64,000 nt of DNA, taken from Microcebus murinus. Its lineage: Eukaryota; Chordata; Mammalia; Primates; Cheirogaleidae. A program made the translations under genes and the position numbers. Numbering within the stretch: position 1 is the stretch's first letter; each line of letters starts with the position of its first letter. Shown here in pieces: positions 35,326-48,335 of this stretch. Location: NCBI RefSeq assembly GCF_040939455.1, contig NC_134116.1:69891900-69955899 (forward strand). The letters run 5' to 3'. The notes under the pieces are model-generated. The model searched no databases. It saw nothing but the letters and a program-made list of their open reading frames with translations, and was not told the origin of the DNA.

Positions 35326-37284
35326 TAGCTATCCAGGAGGACATATTGTCTTTCTGTCTTTGGGCCAAGTCCTGTCTGAGACCTGTATTTTCACTCCTGT
35401 TACCAAATCTATTTCCCTAGCCCTGTGTCTCCAGGCCTGAGTTTCTTCTGGAACATACTGGATTTCAGAATGAGAGCTCAATGATTCTGTAAGTTGCTGC
35501 ACTGCTCAGAGAGGACTATCCCAGGCTGTCTTGGAGGCAGGTGCCCATCTCAAACCTACGCCTACGATGTGCTCAGCTCTGTGATCCAGGAGACAACCAG
35601 GGAGTGATGGTCTCACGAAAGTTGCATCTGGATGGCTGAACAGCACTTCTTTTCTCTGTTTTGAATACACTTTAATATCTGAGAGTCTTGAAATTTCTGA
35701 ATGGTCTTTCTATACTCAGTTCTTTACTTCCAAATGCACATTGATCTTCAGTTGCTGCTTTTTTTTTACTCTTCAACCCTTAAACTATGGTCTACATGAA
35801 TATAGATTTTTAAATCACAACCTGTCATTACCTTTTCAACACAGCTTCCCAAATTTTTTGCTCTTCCACATTTAGGTTTATCTCTGTGCTCTGTGTTGTC
35901 CTGACATGTAAATAGTAATACCATTTATTGAGAGATCCCTCCCCCCTTTTAGAGTGTCCAGAAATGATTACACACACAAAATCACAAAGTAGCATAAATC
36001 AGCAAGTTAGTTGAGTTGTTTTGGGAGGCAGGGGCACAGAACACCGGGAAAAGCTTTGGTGTGGAAGTCGATTCCATGTTATTAATATAGTAAAGGACAC
36101 TAAACTAGTCAGAAATTAACTGCTTTCTGTAGAACTATAAAGCAAAGTACTATTCCAGGGCTAAGAAGTGGCTGTATAGCTTGGCCTTAATTCTAAATGT
36201 GTGAAAAATCCTATGGGCAGAGACCTACCTGCAGTAGATTGTCATTTTCCTTTCTTTTTCGGAATTATTGCCTTTTCTGTGGGCATTAAATGTATTGCCG
36301 CAGCGTCAAGTGTGCTGGACCTACAGTAGTGCAGGGCTCAGGCCTCTTCCCGTCAACACGTAGGGGGCTCTGGACCGTGTGAAGCTGTGGAGTGTTTCTC
36401 AGCACACTGCAGAGGGGCAGCTCGGAAGAATGCCGGGCCCATTCAGCATGGGGATCCCAGCGCACCACTGTAGAATTTGAGTGATCTATGCTGAATAAAC
36501 AGTGGAATGTGACCGGTCAAGTAGAAATACTGAGTAATCACATGGAATGCAATCTCGCCAACATTAAGCTACCAAGATATCCTGAATGTCAGAGATGTAC
36601 TCAGAGGGTTAACAGACAAGCACAAGGCATGCTGATTACGTTGGTGTATCCAGATTGCTTTGCTTTTAGACAGTCAGTGCTTTCTAATTTTTTTTTTTCT
36701 TGACATTCTTGGGATAGTTCAAGTTTGAAATAATTAAGTGGTGGTGTTCTTTAAGGAATTTCTATAACCAAATTGATCTTATTTTTGATTTTGCTTATCA
36801 TAGAACAAATATGTACCATTATGGCAGTGTATCTCTGTAATTATCGATTTAATCATCACCACAAGTGTTTCCATATTCTCCCTCCCTCCCCCCCAGGTAT
36901 TTAATATAGCTCTTATGGTGGTAATCTGGTGATGGGGACTGTCTTTCCTTTGCTGACACCTGACCAACCATATGGTATTTTCAAGGAGGATTTTTACTAT
37001 TTCATCTTTTCAGTTTGATAGTAGACTAGTTAAGGAAGAACTCCTTCATGACTTTCCATCGTGTAAATCATCTTTGTAGATATGCGTTCATATGAATGAA
37101 CACAACTCCTTCTTGACATTGTAGCAGAAATCATTTTATTCATCATGATCAATGAATATGTGAATTTGCTCCAGATCGTTAGAAGGAACAGTTAAGATTT
37201 CAGTCATCGAAAATGTTTTTACCGTAGCCCTCATCTAACTTACACGTGGTGCATATTAAAATGAGCAGAGAAAAAAAAAATGTG

Positions 37285-37290
37285 AATAAA
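37285..37290 (+). terminator. DCLK1: Possible proximal poly(A) signal
   Basis: AATAAA sits in TGTGAATAAACTGCTG and is followed within 20-40 bases by GT-rich TTGGTGTTTTGTATT, the usual arrangement of a cleavage site. Use is unproven. Confidence 0.45.
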
Positions 37291-39701
37291 CTGCTGAAAA
37301 CACTTGGTGTTTTGTATTCAATGAGACCTTCCTGGAACTTGCTCAGCACCCCCATGGGTAGTGGTTAACAGGCCCGTCAGATATTGTTGAAAGAAAGCAA
37401 TATATCCATGAATGAAGGCTAAAATTGCAATCCTTTACCCTTTGAGTCATATTTCAGTCACAAACAAAAGAAAAGAAAAATTGGCTTACAGGGTCATGGA
37501 GCTACCGTAGGACCAAGTCTCAAGCACATTAAATCACCGTTGTTTGCTGGCCAATGGCGTCCATTAGACAACTCTATCCCTCGTGCTGAAGTTTGATTGT
37601 GCTGAGGGAGAGCTTTCCTAATATTACTGCGTTGCCCCTAGCCCTTCTCTGGGTAAGGATCTGTCAGCATTTCCATGATAAACTCCTATTCTCAAAGGTT
37701 TTTAATTTGACCATAAAAATGTGCCCCAGGCTGAAGTTTGCTATACAGGGCCTGCACCCAGGAGTGAAGGTTCACTTCCTTCTCTTGCCAACTTCTTCCC
37801 AACTCTCCCAAGAAAAGAACAACCAAAAAATCTGGTATGGCCCCCAAATTCTGAAATTGTGATTTCAGAATTTTGGAAAGCACCAAGATCCAAGATGTTA
37901 GTTTTTATGTAATTATTCATTAGGGGCATGTGGGTGGCTTTTTTTTTTTTTTTAATTTAGTGAGTCACCTAGCATAGATTGTCGATAACATACCTTCTCT
38001 ATAATCTGGAAGGCATTACTTTTTTAAACTGCTACATGATTTTTTTTTTTTTTGGTCCAAAGATTTTTTTTTTAAAAAAAAACTGGAAGTTGGTCAGTTC
38101 AAAAGTCAGTCTTCCCCACATGTTGTCTGCCATTTCCATTAAGAATTTGGGAAAAATACTCTCAAACCAGACCCTTACCTTGCATGCAGTTTAGAGGGTC
38201 AGATATGTGCTTCTTTCGGAGATACAGATTTCCTTATTTAATTGTCAAATGTTATGAAGCCATTCTAGTCTGTTGGGGAAAATAGCGATTAAAAGCACTT
38301 CCAAATGAACAATTTTGTCAATTCAGATATGATAAGAGCATAAAATAACACACTCTACGCTTCTTTTGCATAAAGCCAAATAAATCATCGAAACTTGAGG
38401 ACGCATTAAACATTTGATCACTGCAAATGTGCTTTAAAAATTGGCTCAATGGTGCTTATACATGAAACAGTGACAAATGGGGTCCCTAGGACTGTCAGAA
38501 GGAATCTTTAGTTTGTATGTAATTACATACTTGAGGAGGAGGTGCTTTTAAGCCAGTCTTTTATTTTTTAATCATCTCAAATATGCAACCATCCATCCAG
38601 TAACATTAAGGGTCGTAAACTGGTGGGAAACAGGAAATTCAATGTAGAGACTTAGAATGCCTCTGGGTGAAGTAGTTTTTTTTTTTTTTTTATTATTCTA
38701 TTTTATTATTTGTTTGTTTTTTGTTGGGCTTCTGCACTGAGGCTGTGGTGATCATTTTTCAGCGAGCAAGCTTCTAACTGGCAGGTGTTTTGATCATGAG
38801 GTTTGCAATATCTTGCCTGTGAAGACAAATGAGAGATCTCGTTTCATTTTTTTCCCCCTAAAGAAAGAGCAATCTGTAAAATTAAACCATCCTTGTAAAT
38901 TTCCTTAATATTTGTTTGTGGCTAACTAAATCGAGACCCTTAATGTTGCTTTAATGTAAAATTGTATATTTTTGTCTGTGATATACTTTCTTAATTTAGA
39001 GTAATAGTTCTAAAGCCTTCACTGTTGCTACTAAAAGAAAGTAGAATTTTTAAAATGATGATAAAGATGCTATGATGTCAATTCATTCTAGTCCAATCAA
39101 ATGTGGTAAGAAAAAGTCCTTGAATAGTTCTCTGGGGACAATTTCTCACTTGCCATTGACATTAATCTTTGGTGTATTCTCAGAAAAAATAAAAAGAAAT
39201 TGAAACTGGTCCAAGGTTATAGTCATCCCGGATAACTTTAAAAAAATTTTATTAGGAAATTAATAATAGCCTTTTTCATTCTGGCTGAAAGAAAATTATT
39301 AAAGGATTAGTTGAGTGTGAAATTAAATAGTATTTTGCTCATGCATACTAAAAAGGTGAGCTAGGAACTTGATGCATTTAAACAAGTTTCTGAAAGGTTT
39401 CAACTTGGCGTGAGAAAAAAAATTCAATGTTTCCTTTGAAAATACTGAATTTATCACTTGCTGCATGGATCAGATGGCACAGGTTAATCTTTGATTTTTA
39501 GAATCCTAATGAAATAACTTTCAAACAATTTGTATCCATGATTCAAGGTGGAATGAGATCCAATTTTTGCCCTAATCTTTCAGCTTAAGATAATAAATGT
39601 AGGTTAATGTGGAATGAAATCATCTGTGATATATTATGTTCATTTATCAACTGAGCTTTTTTGATGTTGCCTGTTTTTATGTAAAACATGTTCTTAAAGT
39701 T

Positions 39702-39707
39702 AATAAA
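39702..39707 (+). terminator. DCLK1: Distal poly(A) signal of DCLK1
   Basis: AATAAA in AAAGTTAATAAAATAATAG is followed by a GT-rich TACTTGGTGTATG element at 39715-39727. It lies where the long DCLK1 mRNA is expected to end, so cleavage near 39720-39730 is likely. Confidence 0.7.
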
Positions 39708-39730
39708 ATAATAGTACTTGGTGTATGAAC

Positions 39731-42700
39731 TACTACATAATATGCTAGCTGCGGGGTCCACTCCTCAGTTCCCTTTGCCATAATGGAGTAAAATCTCGTT
39801 TTCGTTCAATTCATAATTGACACATTCAGTTCACGAAGGAATATCCCAGCTGTGTTCTTGGGGAGAATTCCCTCTATGCAAGACTTTAAAAATTAGTCAT
39901 GCGGTCGAAGTGTAGCTTTCCCACATGTCCTCCATAGCACAGTGTGTATTTCATGAGCATAATTCAAAAACAACTATTCCAAAAATGTCCCTTTTCATAT
40001 ATTACCTTCCTGCCTGGGCCAGTGACTTGGATAAACACAAAGAAATAAAATACCATTCAGCCCTATTTTATCCTTCAACCTATGTGCACAAGCTCTCCAG
40101 AGAAGAGTGTTGTTTTATCCGCTAACCTGTAATTAGCTGCCATTTTTATAGCAATTTCCCATTAGGCATTCCACGTGCAATATTGACCTTAGAGAAAATT
40201 GCGAAACTGTACAATGGCACACAGTTCTTGCCTATCGAGCTTTTCAATGCTGGGCGATTGAAAAGCCAGCCAGCAAAAGTGACTGCAGGTCCCCTGGTGT
40301 CCTATGAAGGTGCCAGAATATCTCCAAGCGCTTGTAAAATTAGCAGTCACCTTCCCTGCCATCCACAGGCTGCTGCTGCAGCTGCTGTTTTCCCTTTTGC
40401 TCTACTGTCCGTGAAGTCACTGGGTCCTTTCTAGGCTCTCTGGCAACTGCTGTGAAACAATAGCTAAAGTAATTGCTTCCTAAAGATCATTACCTTGTTT
40501 TATGAGCCTGGCAGCTCCGCCAGAAACCTGCCATCAGAAACCTGGGACTGGATGGGAAAACCCCAAGCACAAGTCTGGGGTTGAAGATGATAAAACTGCC
40601 GCATATGGGAACTGGGAAGGAAAGGTCTTCTAGGACCCTTGGGCCATTTGGATTGGTAGTGGGGACAGTGGCACTTGCCATGCACAGGGAAGGCAGTCCG
40701 GAAAACTGGGGAATAAGAAACAGGTACAGAAGCAGCCTGGAAACTTTCCCATCACAACTCCTACATGGAAGAAAGGCTTTGCTCTTTCTGAGAAGGTAGC
40801 CCGCTCCCCCCAGCTCCAGGAGGAGCTCGGAGGGAAGACGAGGAACCACACCCAGCCAGCTGGACCAGCCAAATCCACGCTGGCCATCGGCACTGTGACA
40901 GATGTCCCGGCCAGCTTGCCTGCACTTCCAAATCATTCATTCAAATGCTTCTTGAGTGAGTGCCAATGACATGGAAGGCACTTGATCTGGGCTTAGAAAA
41001 GAAAAGGGAAACTCTGTTGTCCACTTTTATTTTTACAATGGATTAGAAGACTTTCAGGACAAGAAAATGTATGTCAAGCTGGAAGGCTTGATTCTGAGGC
41101 TCTTAGTGCAGAGTTTAGATGATACATACACCCTCATCTCACCAGACATTGTGTGGACAGCAACGCCAAGTCTCTCACTTGAGGATGTGTGTTTACCATC
41201 TGCCTGTTCGATGGTACACGCACCCCCATGGTACTCTTGGCTTGACTTCTGGGCTCCGGGGCAGGCGGCCTCCCAGGTCCTCTCTACCATCTGTAATTAG
41301 CATGAGCTTTTACCCCCCCCCCGTCATACACTAATAGTGCACCATGTCCATTAATCCAAGCAAGCACTGCCGAGGACCTACTCTGAGTAATGCATGCTGG
41401 AGGCTGAGACAAACAAGACACAAGTCCTGTTCTTAAGAATCTCCATCTAACAAGAGATCTTTCACCCTGGCTGTCCGTGGGGCCGGGTGACTGATTTATC
41501 ACTCACAGATGGCCGAACACCAGTTTGTCAGGGGCACGGCACCCCCACCGGCCCGAGACCGGCTCTCAGCATGTGTAGACCGCGCAGGCTGCCCGCGAGC
41601 CAGCCGTCAGCCACATGCAAATACATTTGTGGCCCACTGTATTACAGCAACTCAAATGTCACCCTTAGAAAACCCGTAGAAGGAGAAAAAGAGAGGGAGG
41701 AGGGGCGGTGGGAGGGAGGGAGGGAAGCAGAGGAAATAAAGGCTGATGAGACCAAAGTTGCCACAGTCCTGGGAGCCCTGGTGTATCATTTGGAGACTCT
41801 AAAAGGGAGGGACATAGCAAGGTGTCTCTCAAACGTGTTCCTCACAACCCGCCCCAGGAGGTGTTACGTGGGAATCACAGAACATCCTCGGATGGAACAC
41901 GGCTCTGGTCCCTTCCGCATCCTCCATCCAAGAGCGCAGCCCCTGTGCTCCGGTTAATAATAGCAAGATGCCCTCAGTGGCTCCACCGGGCGCCCCTGCT
42001 GGAAGCAAGAGGTAGAGCGTCTCCCACGAATCTGCTAATTCCCACACTTCATTGTCCCTTCTCTCCTGCACTTCGGAAGGGAGTTTCAGCCAGGGGAGCC
42101 CTACTCCCTCCCCACCGCCTGCCATCCCAGGGGAGTGAAAAACTGGAGTGAAAAACCGGCACAGGATAAAAGGGGCCGCAGGATAAAAGACCTAACCACT
42201 GCCCCTCTCGTGCTCACAGGCCTGCGTAGGAAACAAGTAAATAGAGAGTTGCCACCTAGTGTGATCAGGGTAGTGACAGAGGAACACACTGAACAGGACA
42301 CTCTGGAATAGCTTTGGAAGTTTACCTAACTGCCACAGGGCAATCGGAGGGGGCTTCCTGGAGAAAGTGCCCCTCAGTGAGGGCCTAAGGGACAAGCAGG
42401 AATCAGCCAAGAGGAGGAGGAAGAAGGCATTCTCAGCCGTGGGAACAGTCATTGCAAACACAAACTTGGAGAACACAGCATAGCTCAGAATCGGTGAGGA
42501 GGAGGCCAGGGTACAGCCCAGGGAGCTGGCCGAGCTGCTGGCTGCACAAATGTGCTGAGAACGTGTTAGGTAACCATAAAAATGAAACAGCCCCGGGAGT
42601 TAGGTCCCCAGGGCTGGCTAAGGAGGAAGTGGAGCAGGGAGGATGGCTCTTGAGGGAGCATTAGAGACCCCAGGCACTTCCCGAAATACCCGGATCCCAA

Positions 42701-44580
42701 TTGCTCCTGCAAAGAGATAGCAGAGGGCAACTCCCTGTGCAAGCAAAGGAGCCACCGTATGTTAATCCTTTCCTGTCCTGCGTATTATCTCCTGCTTACA
42801 AAGCTTATCAGCTCTCCCTTCCCAGGGAAAAACCACCATCTTCCCTCCTAGGAGATGCTCTGGGTGAGGGGAGAGAGGGAGAGAGATCCACTGACCCTGA
42901 AAATAGCTCTCTCCCTCCTTCTTCCTGGACAAATCCACATTGTCACCTTTCCCTTACAGCAGGGTGATAATTAATGTTCCACCCGAGAGAGGTTTTGTTA
43001 TTCCATCAGAATTACCTATTAATTTGCTGGACTCTTCTGATTAAGCGGTGGACTTGTCAGCACTGGCTCGTGGTTCAGAATGTGAAATACCCTTTCGTTC
43101 TCCACAGGTAAATCAAGGCCCAAACCAACCCAGACATTTTCAATTTCCTCTCTCGACATGGTCCCCTCTGTTCCCGCAATTGTGGATGTTCCATTTTGTA
43201 ATAACATTTTCCAGGTCCTCTGCTATCTTGCTGAGCAAACCATTTTTTTTTTTTTTTTTTTTTTGCTTCATAAAAAGCTTCTATTGTTTCTACTTGCTTT
43301 ATAGAGAAAGGTAACAGTTCACATTGGTTTCTTAAATTGGAGAACTGAAAATTTTCTGCTGGGGGTGGGAGGGAGACCTCACTCTAACACATGCATCTGC
43401 TGATTTGCTCACAGCACTCGTCCTGCCCTGTGGTTTTGTGGGGTCTCTGAAAAGCCCACACCTTGGCATGTTTTTCTGCAAAAATGTTGCTGACAGGCGC
43501 GTGTGGCTCAATCCTGCTGCCTCTCGGGGACTTCTCACAACACAGCTTTCCGCTCTCAATATGTTTGCACCAAACATGCGAACTGATGAAATCCAAGGGG
43601 AGGGAAGCAGGGAGCCCCTACGAAACCGGGGTCTCCAGAACGACCAGAGACGAGCTCAGAAAACTGGGAGAGGTGATCAAGCTGCCGGGGCGGGGGAGGG
43701 TTGTCTGTTTACCTGCTGAGCCTCAGGTACCCTCGGTGTCAGCTGATCAGAGCTCCAGTGACCCCTCCTAACGCCAGACCTCAGGGGGCAGCGGAGGCCT
43801 TTGGACCTAGGTGATTGTTCCCATTAGTCACACTCTGAAGACTGTCCCAGGAGCTCTGTCCTCAGCCTCTCAGCAGGTGCTCTAATGGGTGCGGGCCTCC
43901 AGGTAAAAGAGAGGCCAGGGGCTCACTGGGCCCAGTCAGGCTCCTACCACTGGCCCCTGCTCCCTCCGCATGCCCAGTTCCACCCCGCTGGGTTTCAGCA
44001 ACAACACAAAGGCGGCCAAGTAAACCATATAAACCTCCTGCATGACCAAGTTCATTCAGCTCCAAGCTTTAACCCTTCTCTCCCCAGAGACACGTCCTCT
44101 GCCTGAAACCATGTGGCTGCCCCACCATAAACACTCATGATTTCATAAATGTTTAGGCAGCCCTAAATCCAGGCTGGCCTCTGCACAAACTCTGGCCTTG
44201 GCCCCCACCATGCCTCTTAAGGTCTGGAGACTTGGGAATAATTCCCAAGAAGGTTACCTTTCACAGGGGAGGACATGTGTCCCGGTTAGAGGACCAGATA
44301 CCATCTCAAGGAGCTCAGAAGCACAGTTGGGGGGTGGGCTGTTTGCCGTTGACCTCCCCGAAGGCACGAGTGTGTCCTGAGAGAAGTCCCAAATGCAGCA
44401 GCTCATCTTGAACCCAGGGAACCTCCACGTAGAGGAGGAGCTTTTCCGTTCCAAGGGCCGAGGCATCAACATTGAGCTTCAGAGCTCGGACTCCTGTGCC
44501 ACCCGGAGTCACCCCACCATGTAACGGTGGCTCATGGCAGCACTGCAAGAGTTTCCAGTGGTGTCACTACCTAGTCATCC
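39731..44580. other. Intergenic region, no gene recognised
   Basis: Open frames here are short and domain-free. A possible noncoding conserved block is at about 40110-40280 (CCTGTAATTAGCTGCC, AATTGCGAAACTGTACAATG). Old L2-age repeat text appears at about 41345-41470 and 42230-42560 (for example GGGGGCTTCCTGGAGAAAG). A local CpG-rich patch is at 41490-41610. A T22 run is at about 43243-43264. Confidence 0.6.
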
Positions 44581-44584
44581 TGAA

Positions 44585-45345
44585 AGTGCATGTGTGTATA
44601 CACATGTGTGTGCATGTGTGTGTAGGTATGTATATATGTAGGTATATAGGGCTGTGTGTATGTATGTACGTATGTGTGTATGCATGTGTGTGGGGCTGTG
44701 CAGGTATATATGTATTAGGTGTGTAGGTATGTATGTACATGGTTTGTGTAGGGTTGTATGTAGGCATATAGCTGTGTGTATGTGCATGTGTAGGTTTGTT
44801 TGTGTTTAGCCTATGTAGATATGTATGTATGTATGTGTGTGTGTGTGGTGTGCTTAAGTTAAGTGTATGTGTGTGGTGTGTATAGGTGTGTGTGCGTGTG
44901 TGTGTGGTATGCATAGGTGTCTGTGTGTGGTGTGTATAGGTGTGTGTGTATGTGGTGTGCATACACATAAGTGTGTGTGTGGTGTGTATAGGTGTGCGTG
45001 TGTGTGGTGTGCATAAGTGTATGTGTGTGGTGTGTATACGTGCATGTGTGTGGTGTGCATAGGTGTATGTGTGTGGTGTGCATAGGTGTATGTGTGTGGT
45101 GTGCATAGGTGTATGTGTGTGGTGTGTATAGGTGTATGTGTGAGGTGTGTATAGGTGTGCGTGTGTGGTGTGCATAGGTGTATGTGTGTGGTGTGTATAG
45201 GTGCATGTGTGTGGTGTGCATAGGTGTATGTGTGTGGTGTGCATAGGTGTGTGTGTGGTGTGCATGGGTGTATGTGTGTGGTGTGCATAGGTGTGTGTGT
45301 AGCTGTGCATGTGTGCAAAAGTGTGTGTGTGTGTGCACATGTATG
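44585..45345 (+). repeat. TG-rich minisatellite, 23-bp unit
   Basis: From about 44585 the + strand is almost all T/G with scattered A and C. From about 44860 it resolves into a 23-bp unit close to GTGTGTGGTGTG plus CATAGGTGTAT, repeated about 20 times with point changes (CATA or TATA, TGTAT or TGCAT). Left of that it grades into GTATGTATGT-type microsatellite. Because the unit has no stop on the minus strand, three overlapping minus frames stay open for 150-300 codons with His/Thr-rich repeats. These are artefacts. Confidence 0.93.
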
Positions 45346-48335
45346 TTGCTGGGCCGTGGTGATAAAACGTGAGCCAGCGTCCTACCTTGCAGCTGGCCGG
45401 CTGCCAGGTGGCTTCCCCGTTTCTCAGTGTTTGCCATCCTCCTGTCCTCATAAAGATTGTCCCCTCTCCCACAGTGTCAGTCTTAATAGTCTGTCACAAC
45501 TTGGGCCCTAGTTGCCACAGAGCCGGCTCCGAGAGCCCCATTTACTCTCCTGTGTTGTCCTCCACTCCGCGGAGGCAGCTGCGGTCAGTAACTTGAGATT
45601 TGAGTCTTGGCCTCGGAGGTCCTGCCGTAAATCAGGAGGGGGAGGGCTCCTTCCCGCCGCACAAAGGCCGTCTTTTCCGGGGAGTGGGGGGGGAGTTTCT
45701 CATCTCCCAGTCTTCCCCCAAATGCTGCTGCTCTTCACAGATATGTGATGTGAAAGGCCACCTGCTGGCTATTGGCATCTTAAAAATGTTTACACGTGAA
45801 ATCACCAGACCATTCCCCCGCGCTGCACGAGGCGCTTCAGCGACCAGCAGGCCGCCCTCGACCCTGACTCCCCTTCCTGCTGCCTGCCTGGCGGAGGCTC
45901 GCTGCGGGACAGCGCCCATCTGCGGGCGGGCAGCCTGCTGTGCCCTCTGCCGTGACGTGGGGCACGGGGGGCCACAGGAAGGAAAGGGCTGCATTTGTAA
46001 GTCTAAGCAGGGATTCGGTTTGTGCAGCCGAAGAAAACTTCTGAGGGCAGGAGTTTGAAACTTCCCCTTCTTCTGGGAAGACCTGTATTTTCCTCCATTT
46101 GGTTTCAGCCATATCTAAAAAGCCAAGTACAAGCCAGGGCTTCCAACAGAGAGAATTCTGAAGTTCAAGAATCACGATAATTCAGTCCAACACGGTCCTC
46201 CTGGCGGCTGGCCACCTGAGCAGAGATCTCTCCACAGGCATCAAACAGGGGGCCACACGCGTGCCCTGAAGACTCCAAGCTGAGACCATAGGTCACCGGC
46301 GATGATGCAAGTGTGAGTGTCAGTGCAGTGTTGACACCACTTGGGGACACGCTCACGTCTTTCCACAGTCTCGAGAGTCTAAGCAGTGTGATGTGTCTGC
46401 CTAGAACATCAAGTTCAAAGTCTTGCATGGCAGGAGATATGGCAGACGCAGACATCCCAGGGACTTGTATGACATGCCAAGTAATGAAGAGGCATTAAAG
46501 CTTTGTAGGCAGGGCGTGACATGTTCACAGGCGTGTTTTGAAAGGATGACTCTGCCAACAGGGTGGAGGGCTGTTTGAAAGGGGGCGTGTCTGGCAAGTG
46601 AAACCCAGTTAGGGTGCTCTTGTAATGTTTTAGGAAGTGATGGCGAGGTCCTGAAGTGGGCCATGGGGATAGAGATGGAGAGGAGCAAATGCACCCAGGA
46701 AACATTTAGGAGGCCAAATCAGCCAGCAGAAGTTAATTACTTGACTTGTGTGGTTTGGTGGGCGTGGTGTGATTAGCAGAGGAGTGAGGGGAAGGGCAGG
46801 CCGGGCTTCTGCATGGGGGACATGGGGGTGGGGCTGAGTTGGCTCTGAATATGTTGACCTTAGGTGCTTGTGGAGCATCTGGGGGTGGGGGGGGGGGACA
46901 GAAGGAAAAAGTCTGAGCCAGACACAGTGATTCAGGAGTCGAGCACAACAGTGGTGCTTAAAGAGTGGATGCCACCGCCCAAGGAGGCCTATGAATGGAG
47001 TAGAGAAATGGGCTGAACCCTGCAGGAAGGAAAAAATGTCATACACACGAGGGACTGTGGATGGGAGCTCCTTGGGGACTGAGGGAAGTGGCAGTTTCCA
47101 GGAGGGCGTGATCAGTAGCTGAGTGATTTCCCAAGATAAAAAGTGTAGGGTCATGAAAATAAACAAAGACCAACCAAATGAGAAAAGCGGAGGCTATTTG
47201 TTCCGAGCCTGCTACAGTGGGGACTCAGCCACCAGTCAGCGGAGCTCTAAAGGCAGGCAGAGGAGAGGGAAGGCTTCAGAGTAGGGTCGAAAGGAAGGCT
47301 CAGAGGTGCCCGATGGAAGCTGTTGGTGTAGGAAGGCTGCCGGCAGGAGAACCGGAGCCGGGCGCCCGGTGTGATGGGTCAGGGGAGCTTGTTTGGCTTC
47401 CTCTGGTTGGTCTTCAGTTGGAAACAGGGACAAAAATCAGAGAAGCTGTCAGTTATTAAGTCCAGGAAGTTTGGGATCAATTGTTCCAAGAGTTATCTTT
47501 TGTCTTCCTGGATTGTTGCCAGAGATAGCAGTCTGGCTTCCCGGGCTGTGTATTCTAGATAAGGGGTTGGTTTCCTGGGCAGGTGGCTGCAGGTTGTGGG
47601 GCAAGGTTCTATTTTTGTATGTGATCTGGCTGCTGTCCTGTCATATATTCAGCCTCTCAGGGTGCACTAGATGTGGCTCCTGGGGCCCTCACTGAAGGCA
47701 GGTTCAGAGATGCCAAGAGAACAGGGAGGAGAGGGGTGAAGAGCAGCTAAACACACGCAGACAGAGCATGTGCCTTCTGCCCTTCCAAAGACATTTTGTT
47801 AAGAAGAGTGAAGGATGATAAGACTCCAAGAAATGCTTTATTTTTAAAAGAAGAATGAGCCCAGCCCTTGTTAATAGGCGGAGGAGAACCCCCTTTGAAA
47901 AAAGCTGGAAATATAAGGTTGCACATTAGACATCTTCCCCTGCATGTCATATAGGGGCCTCAAATTCATCAAGTCCAAGACTGAGCCCATCTGCCTCTTC
48001 CCACAAATCCATCTATCTCCTACATACTCTGGGTTCACTGGTGCACTCCCCTCCATCCAGGCAGCGCCCCCATGGAGTCACTGAGTTCTGTTGATCCTAC
48101 CTTCCAAACGTCACACCCGCTCTGTGCTCTTCACCCCTCCCAGAACTGCTTTGGCCGGGCACTCACCACTTCTGCACCGTACAGTTGCGACGGGTTTCAA
48201 ACCCACCCCTTCATCCCCTGCCCGTTCTGTCTCAAAACGCCTGATTGAGCTTCCTGTTTAAAATTTAAATCATCTATTTTCCTGCTTACCTTCTTTCAGT
48301 GAAGTCCACGGGATAAATTGCCAACTCCTTAGCAT
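45346..48335. other. Intergenic region with CpG-rich patch
   Basis: A GC- and CpG-rich stretch occupies about 45540-45970 (CTCCGCGGAGGCAGCTGCGG, GCTGCGGGACAGCGCCCATC) without a recognisable exon. Old L2-age text follows at about 46480-47160 (AAAGGATGACTCTGCC). No coding gene is supported. The frame at 45600-46058 has no known domain. Confidence 0.55.

Noticed and set aside
44567..45472. Minus-strand open frame of 301 codons, His/Thr repeat protein, plus 154- and 192-codon frames over the same bases
   Set aside because: All three phases are open because the TG-rich 23-bp unit has no stop on that strand. There is no splice, promoter or codon bias, so it is an artefact of the minisatellite.
45600..46058. 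Plus-strand frame of 152 codons over the CpG-rich patch
   Set aside because: GC-rich sequence has few stops. Residues are low in complexity, no domain is seen and no splice context was found.
46630..47166. Minus-strand frame of 178 codons
   Set aside because: It overlaps old L2-age repeat text and shows no family resemblance.
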